Counted from the stretch's first letter, positions 50,868-61,031 are shown. The stretch: 64,000 nt of DNA from Acholeplasmataceae bacterium UBA4853 (GCA_002399815.1 DHEJ01000003.1:1-64000), one strand, 5' to 3'. Numbers and translations are program-made. Notes: generated from the letters alone by a model not told the origin.

Positions 50868-50882
50868 ATGAAAACGGTTGCA
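50868..50882. promoter_or_regulatory. cre-type LacI-family operator upstream of glgP
   Basis: ATGAAAACGGTTGCA matches the catabolite-responsive element consensus WTGNAANCGNWWNCW at every position. It overlaps a TATAAT (50864-50869). A second possible -10 (TGG-TAAAAT) lies at 50905-50913. The site could be bound by CcpA or by the LacI-family protein encoded at 55301-56272. The rest of 50776-50950 shows no gene. Confidence 0.75.
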
Positions 50883-50951
50883 CAAGAAAAGGGTCACCAT
50901 CTTATGGTAAAATACTTATGGTTTTGATGAACTTAAGAAAGGAAACGTGCT

Positions 50952-53330
50952 ATGGAAAACCTATTTATGAATAAAGATACCTTCAAAGGTGCATATGTTT
51001 TAACCTTAAAGCATCTATTTGACAAAAAGATTGGTGATGCAACGATTTATGAAAGATATGCAACACTAGCAGCTTTACTGAATAAACAATTTGATTTTGA
51101 CTATGAAAATACATCTAAATATGTAGATGATAATAATTTAAAGAAAACCATTTATTTTTCAATGGAATTCTTAATGGGTCGTTTAATTACTTCAAACTTA
51201 ATGAATGCTGGACATGCAGATGTTGTTAAAGCTGCATTTAATGATTTTGGTTATGATTTAAATGAAATTGAACTTGCTGAAACTGATGCCGGTTTAGGTA
51301 ATGGTGGTTTGGGTAGATTAGCTGCATGTTTCTTAGATTCAGCAGCATCCTTAGGATTACCATTATATGGTAACTCTATCCGATATAAAAAAGGATTTTT
51401 TATCCAAAAAATTGAAAATGATCAACAAAAAGAATACCCTGATAACTGGCTAGATAAACGTTTTTATTGGGAAGAAAGAAAAGACTCAGAAGCAATTGAA
51501 ATTCCTTATTTCGGTTATGTAAAAGATACAAAATTAATTGATCCTGTATGGGTTAAAGCTGTACCTTATGATGTAAAAGTTGTTGGTGCCCAAAATGGTG
51601 TGATTACACATCTTCGTTTATGGGCAACAGAAAAATCAAGTAAACATCCATACCATGACCATGAATACTTAACCATGGTAGATAAGATTACTGAATCTTT
51701 ATATCCTGATGATTCCACAGAAGAAGGAAAAATCATCCGTTTACAACAACAATACTTATTTTCAGCAGCTGGTATTAAATCTGCTATTCTAGAACACAAA
51801 AGATTAGGTAGAGATGTCAGAGATTTAGCAAATTACTATACATTCCAAGTAAATGATACCCATCCAACCTTAATTATTCCCGAACTTATGAGAATATTAA
51901 TGGATGAAGAAGGTTTAGGTTATGATGAATCATGGTCAATTGTAAATCATACAGTTGCATATACAAACCATACGATTTTAGCAGAAGCACTTGAAAAATG
52001 GAATATTAAAATCTTTAGAAGATTATTACCAAGAATTTTTGAAATTATTCAGGAAATGAATCGACGCTTTAAAATCTTACTAGAAGAAAAAGGCGTCAAT
52101 CATGAGAAGATGTATCAAATGCAACTTATCGGTACTAACAACGTACGTATGGCGAACATTTGTATATATGGTTCATATTCAGTTAATGGTGTTGCACAAT
52201 TACATACAGACATCTTAAAAGATATTGAATTAAAAGATTTCTATGATTTATATCCAGAAAAGTTCAATAATAAAACTAATGGTATTACACACCGTCGTTG
52301 GTTATTATATACAAACCACGAGTTAGTAGAAATCCTTGATAGTTTATTAGGTGTTAAATGGCATAAAGATTTATCTTTAATTAAAGAGTTTGAAAAATTT
52401 GCTGATGATGCTAAAGTTCAAAAACAAGTTAAGGAAATGAAACTTGCTAAAAAGCGTGCATTAATTGAAAAGATTAAAAATGATGTAGGTGTTGAATTGA
52501 ATGAAAATGCTATTTTCGACATTCAAATTAAACGTCTACATGAATACAAACGCCAATTACTTAATGCTTTACATATCATTTATCTATATTTAAGATTGAA
52601 AAATGATAAAGCATTTAGAAAAAACTTCTATCCTCAAAACTTTATCTTTGGAGCAAAAGCAGCACCATCATATATTATGGCCAAAGGTATTATTGAATTA
52701 ATCAATAAAATGTCTCATGTCATTAACAATGACCCTGAAACCAATGAGTTATTAAAAGTTGTTTTTGTTGAAAACTATAATGTTACATATGCTGAATTCT
52801 TATTCCCGGGAGCGGATTTATCCGAACAAATTTCTACAGCATCAAAAGAAGCTAGTGGAACTGGTAATATGAAGTTTATGTTAAATGGTGCAATTACAAT
52901 TGGTACTCTAGATGGAGCAAACGTTGAAATTGTTAAGGAAGCTGGAGAAGAAAATGCTATTATCTTTGGTATGACTGCAGCAGAAGTAACAAGAAGATAC
53001 CGTGAAAACGGATATAAACCTCGTGAAATCTATGAAAAAGATCAAAGATTAAAAGATGTATTTGAATTTATCAAGTCTTTAACATCGAATCCAACACACT
53101 TTGACTTCATTACACATAACTTATTAACATCTGACTACTTCTTTGTAATGGCTGATTTTGATAGTTATGTAAAAGCTCAAGAAATTGCAAATAAGAAGTA
53201 TCAAGATCAAAAAACTTGGTGGAAAATGTCGATTAAAAATATTGCGAATGCAGGATTCTTCTCATCTGATAGAACAATTGAACAATATAATGATGAAATC
53301 TGGCACTTAAAGAAAATTTCATTTAAGTAA
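50952..53330 (+). CDS. glgP: Glycogen/maltodextrin phosphorylase
   Basis: A 792-residue enzyme that releases glucose-1-phosphate from alpha-1,4-glucans with inorganic phosphate. ETDAGLGNGGLGRLAACF, FQVNDTHPTL and KTNGITHRRW are hallmarks, and the PLP lysine lies in EASGTGNMKFMLNGA, followed by GTLDGANVE. No signal peptide, so it acts in the cytosol. It heads an alpha-glucan cluster with branching enzyme and pullulanase. A cre-type operator lies 70 bp upstream, so expression should fall when preferred sugars are present or respond to the local LacI protein. Confidence 0.95.
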   Translation: MENLFMNKDTFKGAYVLTLKHLFDKKIGDATIYERYATLAALLNKQFDFDYENTSKYVDDNNLKKTIYFSMEFLMGRLITSNLMNAGHADVVKAAFNDFGYDLNEIELAETDAGLGNGGLGRLAACFLDSAASLGLPLYGNSIRYKKGFFIQKIENDQQKEYPDNWLDKRFYWEERKDSEAIEIPYFGYVKDTKLIDPVWVKAVPYDVKVVGAQNGVITHLRLWATEKSSKHPYHDHEYLTMVDKITESLYPDDSTEEGKIIRLQQQYLFSAAGIKSAILEHKRLGRDVRDLANYYTFQVNDTHPTLIIPELMRILMDEEGLGYDESWSIVNHTVAYTNHTILAEALEKWNIKIFRRLLPRIFEIIQEMNRRFKILLEEKGVNHEKMYQMQLIGTNNVRMANICIYGSYSVNGVAQLHTDILKDIELKDFYDLYPEKFNNKTNGITHRRWLLYTNHELVEILDSLLGVKWHKDLSLIKEFEKFADDAKVQKQVKEMKLAKKRALIEKIKNDVGVELNENAIFDIQIKRLHEYKRQLLNALHIIYLYLRLKNDKAFRKNFYPQNFIFGAKAAPSYIMAKGIIELINKMSHVINNDPETNELLKVVFVENYNVTYAEFLFPGADLSEQISTASKEASGTGNMKFMLNGAITIGTLDGANVEIVKEAGEENAIIFGMTAAEVTRRYRENGYKPREIYEKDQRLKDVFEFIKSLTSNPTHFDFITHNLLTSDYFFVMADFDSYVKAQEIANKKYQDQKTWWKMSIKNIANAGFFSSDRTIEQYNDEIWHLKKISFK

Positions 53331-53340
53331 ATAATTAGTT

Positions 53341-53375
53341 AAAACTGCCACATTTAAATAAAATGGGCAGTTTTT
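53341..53375 (+). terminator. Terminator after glgP
   Basis: AAAACTGCC and GGCAGTTTT with inner CATTT/AAATG pairing, then a T-run. glgB probably has its own promoter. Confidence 0.85.
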
Positions 53376-53436
53376 ATTTACAATTTATTGTAAAATAAGA
53401 TAAAGGGTGAATTTAATAGATAAAGGTGGAGTCATA

Positions 53437-55281
53437 ATGTCATATACGAATGAACATGTAGATTTATTTTTATTAGGGAAAAACTATTTGTCTCATGAAT
53501 TTTTAGGTGCACATTTAAATAAAAATGGTGAGAATGAAGTTGTTTCAACAACATTTACTGTTTATGCGCCAAATGCAGCAGAAGTGAGATTATTATCAAG
53601 TGATAACAATTATGAAGGTTGGAAACACGTACTTACCAAAATACACCCACAAGGCATTTGGTCAATTACAATTCCAAGAAATTTAGAGTGGGTTACTTAC
53701 CGATATGAAATCCATTTAGGTAATGGAAAAATATTATATAAATCAGATCCTTTTGCATATTTTGCTGAGCTAAGACCAGGTAATGCTTCTAAAGTATACG
53801 ATATTGAAGGTTATGTCTGGAATGATCACGATTGGTTTAAACAAAAGAAAAAAGTATACCAGGAACCTTTTTTAGTTTATGAAGTTCATTTGGGTTCATG
53901 GAAAAAAACATATGGTGAATTTAAAAAATATAATGAAGTTGTGCATGAACTTATCGCATATGTTAAAGCACACGGGTTTACTCACATTGAATTAATGCCA
54001 ATCTATGAACATCCACTGGATGACTCATGGGGTTATCAAGGTACTGGATTTTTTGCTGCCACATCAAGATATGGTGTACCAAAAGATTTAATGTACTTTA
54101 TTGATCAATGTCACCAAAATCAAATTGGTGTCATTATTGACTGGGTTTTGGGTCATATCAATAATGATTCCTTTGGATTAGCTAAGTTTGATGGTACTTA
54201 CTTATTTGAGTATAATGATAAAAAAAGAAGAGAAAATGTTACTTGGGGTACTGTGAATTTGGATTTCAATAAAGGTATTTCTCGTAGTTTTATGATGTCT
54301 GCATTAACATTTTGGATGGATTATTTTCATGTTGATGGATTTAGAATTGATGCTGTTTCCAATTTATTTTATTATTTAGGTAATAAAGATAATGGAAGAA
54401 ATGAAGAAGCTATTAATTTCTTACAAGAATTATCCAATCATCTATTTAAAAAAGATGATCGATTCATCTTTTCTGCTGAAGATTCAACGGATTTTGCTTT
54501 AGTAACTGCACCTGTTTTTAATGGTGGAGTCGGGTTTAATTATAAGTGGAATATGGGATTTATGAATGATACATTAGAATATTTTAAATTAGATCCTATC
54601 TTTAGAAAGTATCACCATGATAAATTAACATTTGGCTTAGTCTATGCATATAATGAACAGTTTATCCTACCATTTAGTCATGATGAAGTTGTACATTTAA
54701 AAGCATCTCTACTAAGTAAGATGCCGGGAACATATGAACAAAAGTTTGCTAACTTCAGATTACTTATGACATTTTTCATGACGCATCCAGGTAAAAAGTT
54801 ACTGTTTATGGGTCAAGAATTTGCACAAGTTGCAGAATGGGATTTTAAAAAAGAACTCGATTGGAATCTACTGACATATCCAATTCATGATTCTGCAAAT
54901 CGATACTTTAAAGATTTGGCAAAAGTTTATCGCTATCATGATGCATTATATCAATATGATCATGATCCAAAAGGATTTTTATGGTTAATTCCAAACCATA
55001 AAGATTCATCAGTTTATGCATATATGCGTTCATCGGATGCAGAAAATTTAGTTGTTGTATTAAATATGACTCCAAATTACTATGAACATTATGCTGTTGG
55101 TGTACCATACTTAGGCGTTTATGAAGAGATCTTAAATTCAGATAAAGATATTTATGCTGGAAATAACCAGTACAATGGTTTAGGATTAGAAGCACAAGTA
55201 GGCGAGCGTAATGGATTTCCTTACCATATATTAGTTAAGTTAGGTTCCTTAACAGGATTGGTTCTCAAACATAAAAAATAA
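53437..55281 (+). CDS. glgB: 1,4-alpha-glucan branching enzyme
   Basis: A 614-residue GH13 enzyme that makes alpha-1,6 branches. Residues from about 35 form the N-terminal beta-sandwich (TTFTVYAPNAAEVRLL), then the barrel: nucleophile Asp in DGFRIDAVSN, acid/base Glu in FSAEDST, and PFSHDEVVH with the third acid. GYQGTGFFAATSRYG is typical of GlgB. ATG 53437 lies after AAAGGTGGAG; the frame is open to 53407 but without a good start. No glgC or glgA lies in the window, so the enzyme may remodel imported maltodextrin. Confidence 0.94.
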   Translation: MSYTNEHVDLFLLGKNYLSHEFLGAHLNKNGENEVVSTTFTVYAPNAAEVRLLSSDNNYEGWKHVLTKIHPQGIWSITIPRNLEWVTYRYEIHLGNGKILYKSDPFAYFAELRPGNASKVYDIEGYVWNDHDWFKQKKKVYQEPFLVYEVHLGSWKKTYGEFKKYNEVVHELIAYVKAHGFTHIELMPIYEHPLDDSWGYQGTGFFAATSRYGVPKDLMYFIDQCHQNQIGVIIDWVLGHINNDSFGLAKFDGTYLFEYNDKKRRENVTWGTVNLDFNKGISRSFMMSALTFWMDYFHVDGFRIDAVSNLFYYLGNKDNGRNEEAINFLQELSNHLFKKDDRFIFSAEDSTDFALVTAPVFNGGVGFNYKWNMGFMNDTLEYFKLDPIFRKYHHDKLTFGLVYAYNEQFILPFSHDEVVHLKASLLSKMPGTYEQKFANFRLLMTFFMTHPGKKLLFMGQEFAQVAEWDFKKELDWNLLTYPIHDSANRYFKDLAKVYRYHDALYQYDHDPKGFLWLIPNHKDSSVYAYMRSSDAENLVVVLNMTPNYYEHYAVGVPYLGVYEEILNSDKDIYAGNNQYNGLGLEAQVGERNGFPYHILVKLGSLTGLVLKHKK

Positions 55282-55302
55282 GAAACCATAATTTGGTTTC
55301 TT
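55280..55302 (-). terminator. Terminator shared by glgB and the LacI gene
   Basis: AAGAAACCA and TGGTTTCTT around a 5-nt loop; on the minus strand it is followed by ATTTTTTATG, so it mainly ends the LacI gene. Confidence 0.75.
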
Positions 55303-56272
55303 ACTTTGTTGAGCCGCGTTCAATTAATTCAACATCCATCACTTCATGAAGTGTGCCTAATTCCACACCACGAATGAGTCTTGTAATATTTAAGAATGCT
55401 TGTTTACCTAAAAGACTAATCGGTTGTGATATTGTTGTAAGTGGTGGGTTAATCCATGCACAAAACGGTGTGTTATCATAGCCAATGATTTGCACATCAT
55501 CAGGGATTTTTCTTCCAAGTTTCTTTAAAATAGAAGAGATGACTAGTGCTAGGGTATCAGAGTATGCAAAGATACCGTCAATATGTGGATTTGCTCTTAA
55601 GACTTGTTCGATTAATTTAGCATCAGGATTGACTAAGTCAAAGTCAAATACGTCTGCATGTAATCCATGTTTCTTAAGTTCTTTATTAAAACCTAAGGTA
55701 CGTTCAATTGTGGTCATTAAAAAGCTTGGTCCTCTAAAGATTGCGAGATTCTTAGAACCGCCCTTAATTAACCGTTTTGCAGCAAGTTCACCAGCTTTAA
55801 CAGAATCTGCTGTAATTGATGGAATGGTTTCATCTAAGATATGGTCAATGGTAATAATAGGTACTTTCATTTCATCAAGTTTACCAGCATTTTGGAAGTT
55901 TGATGCGATGATAATGCCTTCAATATTATATTGCTCGAAGAACTTGATATATTCAAGTTCACGTTCAGGGTCATCTTGTACGTTAAAGAACATAATTTTA
56001 TAGCCATTTGCTTGAGCTTGAGCTTCAATGGATTCTAGTAATTCACCATAGAAGTAAGGTCCAATATGCGGAACAATGACTGCAATAATTTTAGAAGATC
56101 GATTGGTTAAACTTCTAGCTAATTGATTTGGAACAAAACCAAGTTCGTTAATTATCTTATCAATTAATACTTTTGTTTCATCGTGTACATAACCTTTCTT
56201 GTTAATGACACGTGAAACGGTAGAAATGGATACATTAGCTTTTTTGGCAACATCTTTGATGGTTGGTTTCAT
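55301..56272 (-). CDS. LacI-family transcriptional regulator
   Basis: A 323-residue repressor. The helix-turn-helix and hinge helix are TIKDVAKKANVSISTVSRVIN and LGFVPNQLARSLTNRSSKII; the effector domain is a periplasmic-binding-protein fold (IAVIVPHIGPYFYGELL, then DGIFAYSDTLALVI and QIIGYDNTPFCAWINPPLTTI). It is the usual size. The gene lies inside the glucan cluster and diverges from pullulanase, so it likely controls that cluster in response to a maltose-type sugar (MalR-like). The operator at 50868-50882 is a candidate target. Confidence 0.93.
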   Translation of the reverse strand: MKPTIKDVAKKANVSISTVSRVINKKGYVHDETKVLIDKIINELGFVPNQLARSLTNRSSKIIAVIVPHIGPYFYGELLESIEAQAQANGYKIMFFNVQDDPERELEYIKFFEQYNIEGIIIASNFQNAGKLDEMKVPIITIDHILDETIPSITADSVKAGELAAKRLIKGGSKNLAIFRGPSFLMTTIERTLGFNKELKKHGLHADVFDFDLVNPDAKLIEQVLRANPHIDGIFAYSDTLALVISSILKKLGRKIPDDVQIIGYDNTPFCAWINPPLTTISQPISLLGKQAFLNITRLIRGVELGTLHEVMDVELIERGSTK

Positions 56273-56348
56273 GAGTATTTACCTCGTTTCACATTCATTT
56301 TATCACAATAATCTAAAATTATAAGAAAGAGTAAGAAAGTGAGTTTTT

Positions 56349-58298
56349 ATGAAAGCATTTATAGAAGATTTTAACTTAATTCGCATTGAATCAGATACTT
56401 ACATCAATTCAATTGGTATAGAAGATTATCAATTGTACTGGTTTAAAAATGAAGGATATAATCAATATTTTAAGGTGGATAAACCTTTAGAACTCCATGA
56501 AGTTGATCATATATGGATTAACGATGTGAAGTATCCACTAGAAATAGGGATTATCACATTAACAAAAGGTTTTGATAAAAAGTATCGTTATGATGGACCA
56601 TTAGGTTATATCTATCATGAAGATTATACTGAGTTTTTCGTCTTTAGTCCGGTTGCTAAAGAAATGATGGTAGTCATTGATGGATTTAGTTATCCAATGC
56701 ACTATGAAAAACCGATATGGACAACAAAGATTAATAGAAATTTAGAAAATAAAAACTATTTTTATCGTGTGAGATTAGTTGATACATTTGATACTGTAAA
56801 TGATCCTTATACAGTTGCAAGTAATTTAGATGGTTCAGTCATTATTGATGGTTCTAAATTGTATCAACAAACTAATAATCACGTGAACTTAAAAAGATAT
56901 ACGGATGCTGTAATATATGAAGGACATATTAGAGATTTAACATTAGAACTTGATGTAGTCCATAAAGGTACATTTTTAGGTGTTACTGAAAAAGCTACAG
57001 AGTTAGGAATGAGTGTCTTAGAATATGTAAAAGATTTAGGTGTTACACATCTACAACTCTTACCAGTATTTGATTTTTATGGTGTGGATGATATCAATAA
57101 AACATTGTCTTATAACTGGGGTTATAATCCAATGCAATATTTTGTATTAGAAGGTTGGCTATCTAAAGACCCACAAGATGCATATTCTAGAATCAATGAA
57201 TTTAGATATTTAGTTGATCAAGCTCATAAGATTAATATAGGTATTACAATGGATGTTGTGTATAACCACGTTTATGAACGTGCTTTATTCCCATATGATA
57301 AATTAGTTCCTGGTTATTTTTACCGTCACGATAAACACTTTAAACAAACACACTCTGCTTACTTAGAAAATGATATTGAAACAACAAACTATATGGTACG
57401 TCGTTTGATTGTTGATTCACTGATTCACTTTGTAGTTAACTATAAAGTCGATGGTTTTAGATTCGATTTAATGGGTTTAATGGATGTTGACACAATGAAT
57501 GAGATTAGAACACAGTTAATTAAAATTAACCCAAATATTATGCTATATGGTGAAGGCTGGAATATGGATAATGCCTTACCTAAAAAACTTCGTAGTAATA
57601 TGAATAATCAACATTTAATGGATGGTATTGGACACTTTAACGATTTTTATAGAAATATATTCAAAGGTGCATTACATACAAAGAATTTAGGGTTTGCTAC
57701 CGGTAGTAAAACCTTAGATCAAGAAGCATCACTTGGTTTAGTCGGTTCACCACATATGTTTACAACACCGGAAAAATCATTAAATTATGTAGAATGTCAC
57801 GATAACTTAACCTTATTTGATACCTTAGAATTTAATTATCAAAAAACGAGTGTTAAGCAAATCTATCAAGATTTAGCAAACCATTTAATTGCTATTTCGA
57901 TTGGTGTTCCTTTTTATCATGCTGGTCAAGAAATGTATCGTACGAAATTAGGCGTGGAAAATTCATATAAAAGTAGTGATGACATTAATTCTATTAAGTG
58001 GTATCATTATAATAGCATTTCGAAATTCAAAAAAATCTTAAATATCAGAAAGAAATATAGTATTTATCGTAGTGATATGTATTTAAAAAAAGGTGTTAAA
58101 GCTTATGCAATTGATCATTATGTATACTATGAACTACAAACAAAGAAGTATACTTTAGCACATTATATTAAAAATGATTTTGAAAAAACAACATTACCAA
58201 ATGATGGGTCAATCATTTTTAGTTCACAAAGTGTGTCAAGAAAAGATGGATTCATTTTTGTAGATAAACCTGGTGTTTATATCATTAAGAGAAAGTAG
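56349..58298 (+). CDS. pulA: Type I pullulanase
   Basis: A 649-residue GH13 debranching enzyme that cuts alpha-1,6 links. The type I signature YNWGYNP is present. Catalytic Asp lies in DGFRFDLMG, Glu in LYGEGWNMD, and the third acid in VECHDNLTLFD. An N-terminal CBM48-like region precedes the barrel. There is no signal peptide, so it debranches intracellular glucan for GlgP. It starts 76 bp from the divergent LacI gene. The next gene starts 6 bp after its stop. Confidence 0.93.
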   Translation: MKAFIEDFNLIRIESDTYINSIGIEDYQLYWFKNEGYNQYFKVDKPLELHEVDHIWINDVKYPLEIGIITLTKGFDKKYRYDGPLGYIYHEDYTEFFVFSPVAKEMMVVIDGFSYPMHYEKPIWTTKINRNLENKNYFYRVRLVDTFDTVNDPYTVASNLDGSVIIDGSKLYQQTNNHVNLKRYTDAVIYEGHIRDLTLELDVVHKGTFLGVTEKATELGMSVLEYVKDLGVTHLQLLPVFDFYGVDDINKTLSYNWGYNPMQYFVLEGWLSKDPQDAYSRINEFRYLVDQAHKINIGITMDVVYNHVYERALFPYDKLVPGYFYRHDKHFKQTHSAYLENDIETTNYMVRRLIVDSLIHFVVNYKVDGFRFDLMGLMDVDTMNEIRTQLIKINPNIMLYGEGWNMDNALPKKLRSNMNNQHLMDGIGHFNDFYRNIFKGALHTKNLGFATGSKTLDQEASLGLVGSPHMFTTPEKSLNYVECHDNLTLFDTLEFNYQKTSVKQIYQDLANHLIAISIGVPFYHAGQEMYRTKLGVENSYKSSDDINSIKWYHYNSISKFKKILNIRKKYSIYRSDMYLKKGVKAYAIDHYVYYELQTKKYTLAHYIKNDFEKTTLPNDGSIIFSSQSVSRKDGFIFVDKPGVYIIKRK

Positions 58299-58304
58299 GA
58301 AACT

Positions 58305-59201
58305 ATGAATAAGAAATATTACGTTGGTATTGATGTTGGTGGAACAAATGTCCGCCTAGGTTTAGTTGATCAAGATTTGAATATTTTATTTGAAGAAAAA
58401 CATCAATCAAGTAAAATAGGTAGTAAACTGGGTCAATTGGTTAAAGAGTTTGTTAGTAAATATAGCATAAACTATAAAGTAGAAGCAATCTCCATGGGTT
58501 TTCCTGGTTTAGTTGATCAAGAAACTAGAAAGGTATTACATATTCCTAATCAAAAGAGCTTTGAAGGGGATTATTTAATGGCGTTAGAAAAGGAGCTAAA
58601 TATACCTATTATAGTAGGTAATGATGTCAATGTCATTTTACTATATGATGCGTTATTCTTTTCTATTGATCCTAAAAAGAGTGTACTAGGTTTTTATTTA
58701 GGTACAGGTTTTGGTAATGCCATACGAATTAAAGGGGAATTATATCAAGGTGAATTTGGTGCTGCTGGAGAGATTGGACACGTACCGGTTTATTTAAATG
58801 GTATTGATTATCAAGCGGATAAACAAAATGATTTAGAGTCAATTGTTTCTGGATTTAATTTAATTGAAATCCATAAAAAACACTTTAGTCAAACACCTTT
58901 TGAAGATATATTTAAAAAGCATTTTGATGCTAAAGAAATTCAAAATTATCTACATATTTTAGCCTTTTATATTGCTACTGAAATGACTATACTTGATATT
59001 TCTACCATTATTTTAGGTGGTGGTGTCATTATGAGTGAACAGTTCCCTAAAGATTATTTAGAAACATTAATTAAGAAAAACCTTTTTGCTGAATTGACTA
59101 AAAAGAACTTTAAAGCATATTATGCATTACCTCAAGTGAATTCAGGTATTCTTGGTGCTGTTATTTATGCAAAAAACATACTAGACAAAAAAGCAGCATA
59201 A
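58305..59201 (+). CDS. ROK-family sugar kinase without the zinc motif
   Basis: A 298-residue kinase. The phosphate loop is GIDVGGTNVRLG; NDVNVILLYDALFF contains the catalytic Asp; GTGFGNAIRIKGELYQGEFGAAGEIGHVPV is the ROK core with the conserved GEIGH. The Cys-x-Cys-x4-Cys zinc site that normally follows is absent (NGIDYQADKQNDLESIVSG). It likely phosphorylates glucose or another hexose released by pullulanase or a glucosidase. It is 6 bp after pulA and 9 bp before the glucosyltransferase gene. Confidence 0.85.
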   Translation: MNKKYYVGIDVGGTNVRLGLVDQDLNILFEEKHQSSKIGSKLGQLVKEFVSKYSINYKVEAISMGFPGLVDQETRKVLHIPNQKSFEGDYLMALEKELNIPIIVGNDVNVILLYDALFFSIDPKKSVLGFYLGTGFGNAIRIKGELYQGEFGAAGEIGHVPVYLNGIDYQADKQNDLESIVSGFNLIEIHKKHFSQTPFEDIFKKHFDAKEIQNYLHILAFYIATEMTILDISTIILGGGVIMSEQFPKDYLETLIKKNLFAELTKKNFKAYYALPQVNSGILGAVIYAKNILDKKAA

Positions 59202-59210
59202 GGAGTAATT

Positions 59211-60212
59211 ATGAAGGTACTTTTGTATTCACAAAAAAATAAATTACTCGTAAGATCTGGTATTGGTCGTGCTTTTTATCATCAAAAGAAGGCACTTGAA
59301 TCTATTGGTGTTGAATATACTGTTGATCCAAATGATACATTTGATTTAGTTCATGTAAATATTGCTCATTCAAGAAAAATCAAACAGTTTAGAAAAAAAT
59401 ATCCAGTTATTGTTCATGGACATTCTACTGTACAAGATTTTAGAAGAAGTTTTACAGCTTGGAGATTTATTGCCCCATTTTTCTATAAACATCTTCAAAA
59501 TACATACGGTGCGGCTGATTTGATTATTACACCGACTAGATATTCTAAATTCTTAATTGAATCCATGCATGTGGTTAAAGCACCAGTGCTTGCTATTTCA
59601 AATGGTATTGATTTAGATAGTTATGAATATAAGAATGAAAAAGTAGAAGCATTTAGAAAACACTTTAATTTAACTGAAGACTCTAAAGTCGTCATTGGCG
59701 TTGGATTACTTTTTGAACGTAAAGGTATTCATGATTTTATTGAAGTAGCTAGAACTATGCCAGAGTATACATTTATTTGGTTTGGTCATTTACCTTCATA
59801 TATGACAACGCATTTTATTAAAAAGGCTATTAAAAATAAACCGAAAAATGTAATCATGGCTGGTTATGTTGATGGTGATGTGATTAAAGGTGCATTTAGT
59901 GGCGCTAATTGTGTGTTTTTCCCTAGTTATGAAGAAACAGAAGGTATTGTTGTTCTTGAAGCACTAGCAAGTAAAACACCGATTGTTTTAAGGGATATTC
60001 CGGTTTATTATGATTGGTTATATGATAAAACACATGTATTAAAGGGTCATAATAATTTTGAGTTTAAAAATTTGATTGAACAAACAACATCAAAAGACTT
60101 TAGTCAAATGGTTGAACGTGGTTATGATGTTGTCAAAGAAAGATCAATTGATAAAATAGGTATTGAACTTAAAAAAGCTTATGAACATGTTATTAGTGTT
60201 AAGAAGTGGTAA
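59211..60212 (+). CDS. Glycolipid glucosyltransferase (CpoA/alDGS type)
   Basis: A 333-residue GT4 glycosyltransferase. The N-terminus MKVLLYSQKNKLLVRSGIGRAF and blocks VHGHSTVQDFRRSF, ITPTRYSKFLIES, ISNGIDLDSYE and EETEGIVVLEALASK closely follow the pattern of pneumococcal CpoA and the related Acholeplasma diglucosyldiacylglycerol synthase. EETEGIVVLEA includes the E-x7-E motif. It likely adds a second sugar to monoglucosyldiacylglycerol at the inner membrane face and so sets the balance of bilayer and non-bilayer lipids. A signal peptide is absent; basic/hydrophobic N-terminal helices suit surface attachment. It follows the ROK kinase by 9 bp. Confidence 0.75.
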   Translation: MKVLLYSQKNKLLVRSGIGRAFYHQKKALESIGVEYTVDPNDTFDLVHVNIAHSRKIKQFRKKYPVIVHGHSTVQDFRRSFTAWRFIAPFFYKHLQNTYGAADLIITPTRYSKFLIESMHVVKAPVLAISNGIDLDSYEYKNEKVEAFRKHFNLTEDSKVVIGVGLLFERKGIHDFIEVARTMPEYTFIWFGHLPSYMTTHFIKKAIKNKPKNVIMAGYVDGDVIKGAFSGANCVFFPSYEETEGIVVLEALASKTPIVLRDIPVYYDWLYDKTHVLKGHNNFEFKNLIEQTTSKDFSQMVERGYDVVKERSIDKIGIELKKAYEHVISVKKW

Positions 60213-60233
60213 AGAGATTTAAAGGGGGTAACG

Positions 60234-61031
60234 ATGGAACATTTCACTTTAAATAATGGTATTAAAATACCTAAGGTTGGGATAGGAACAAATACGTTTG
60301 GTAAAATCGACCATAACTTTAGTGCACCAATAAATATGGAAACTAAAGAATTATTGGATGCTTTTTCTAATGGATATCGTTTAATTGATACAGCCATTAT
60401 GTACCGTAATGAAATGGTGATTGGTAAGGCACTAAAAGAAACGAATATCCCAAGAGAGTTATTTATGATTACATCAAAAATAAGCGCTCGAGTTGAGTAT
60501 ATTAGAGATGATAATACCATTGAAGGATGGTTAAATAACTCACTGATGCATATTGGTTCATATATAGATCTATACTTGATTCATCATCCATCAGAACAAA
60601 ATGAGGAAAACCTAAGACTTTGGAAAGTACTAGAATCATATTATTTAAAAGGACATTTTAAAGCAATTGGAGTATCTAATTTTAATATTCAACAATTAAG
60701 TTATTTAATCAAACATGCAACCATTAAACCAATGGTTAACCAAATTGAATCAAATCCAGCTAACTGGAATCATGAATTAATTAAGTTTTGTTTAAATAAT
60801 GATATATTACCTGAAGCTTGGGGTCCACTTGATCCTGTACCTAATAAAGAAGTACTATCAAAAATTGGTATGAAGTATCAAAAGAGTTGGGCTCAAGTTT
60901 TACTAAGATATCAAATTGAACGTGGTGTGGTAGTCATACCAAAAAGTCATAATAAAGATCGACAATTAGAAAATATTTCTATCTTTGATTTTAAATTAGC
61001 ACCTGAAGATATCCTTTTAATTGAGGGATAA
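60234..61031 (+). CDS. Aldo/keto reductase
   Basis: A 265-residue NADPH-dependent oxidoreductase. LNNGIKIPKVGIGTNTFG, then the catalytic Asp-Tyr pair (DTAIMYRNE), Lys in ITSKI, and His in YLIHHPS are in order. AIGVSNFNIQQL and VVIPKSHNKDRQLENISIFDF close the barrel and bind cofactor. AAAGGGGG precedes ATG 60234. It ends the glucan/glycolipid gene run; the substrate is unknown. Confidence 0.9.
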   Translation: MEHFTLNNGIKIPKVGIGTNTFGKIDHNFSAPINMETKELLDAFSNGYRLIDTAIMYRNEMVIGKALKETNIPRELFMITSKISARVEYIRDDNTIEGWLNNSLMHIGSYIDLYLIHHPSEQNEENLRLWKVLESYYLKGHFKAIGVSNFNIQQLSYLIKHATIKPMVNQIESNPANWNHELIKFCLNNDILPEAWGPLDPVPNKEVLSKIGMKYQKSWAQVLLRYQIERGVVVIPKSHNKDRQLENISIFDFKLAPEDILLIEG

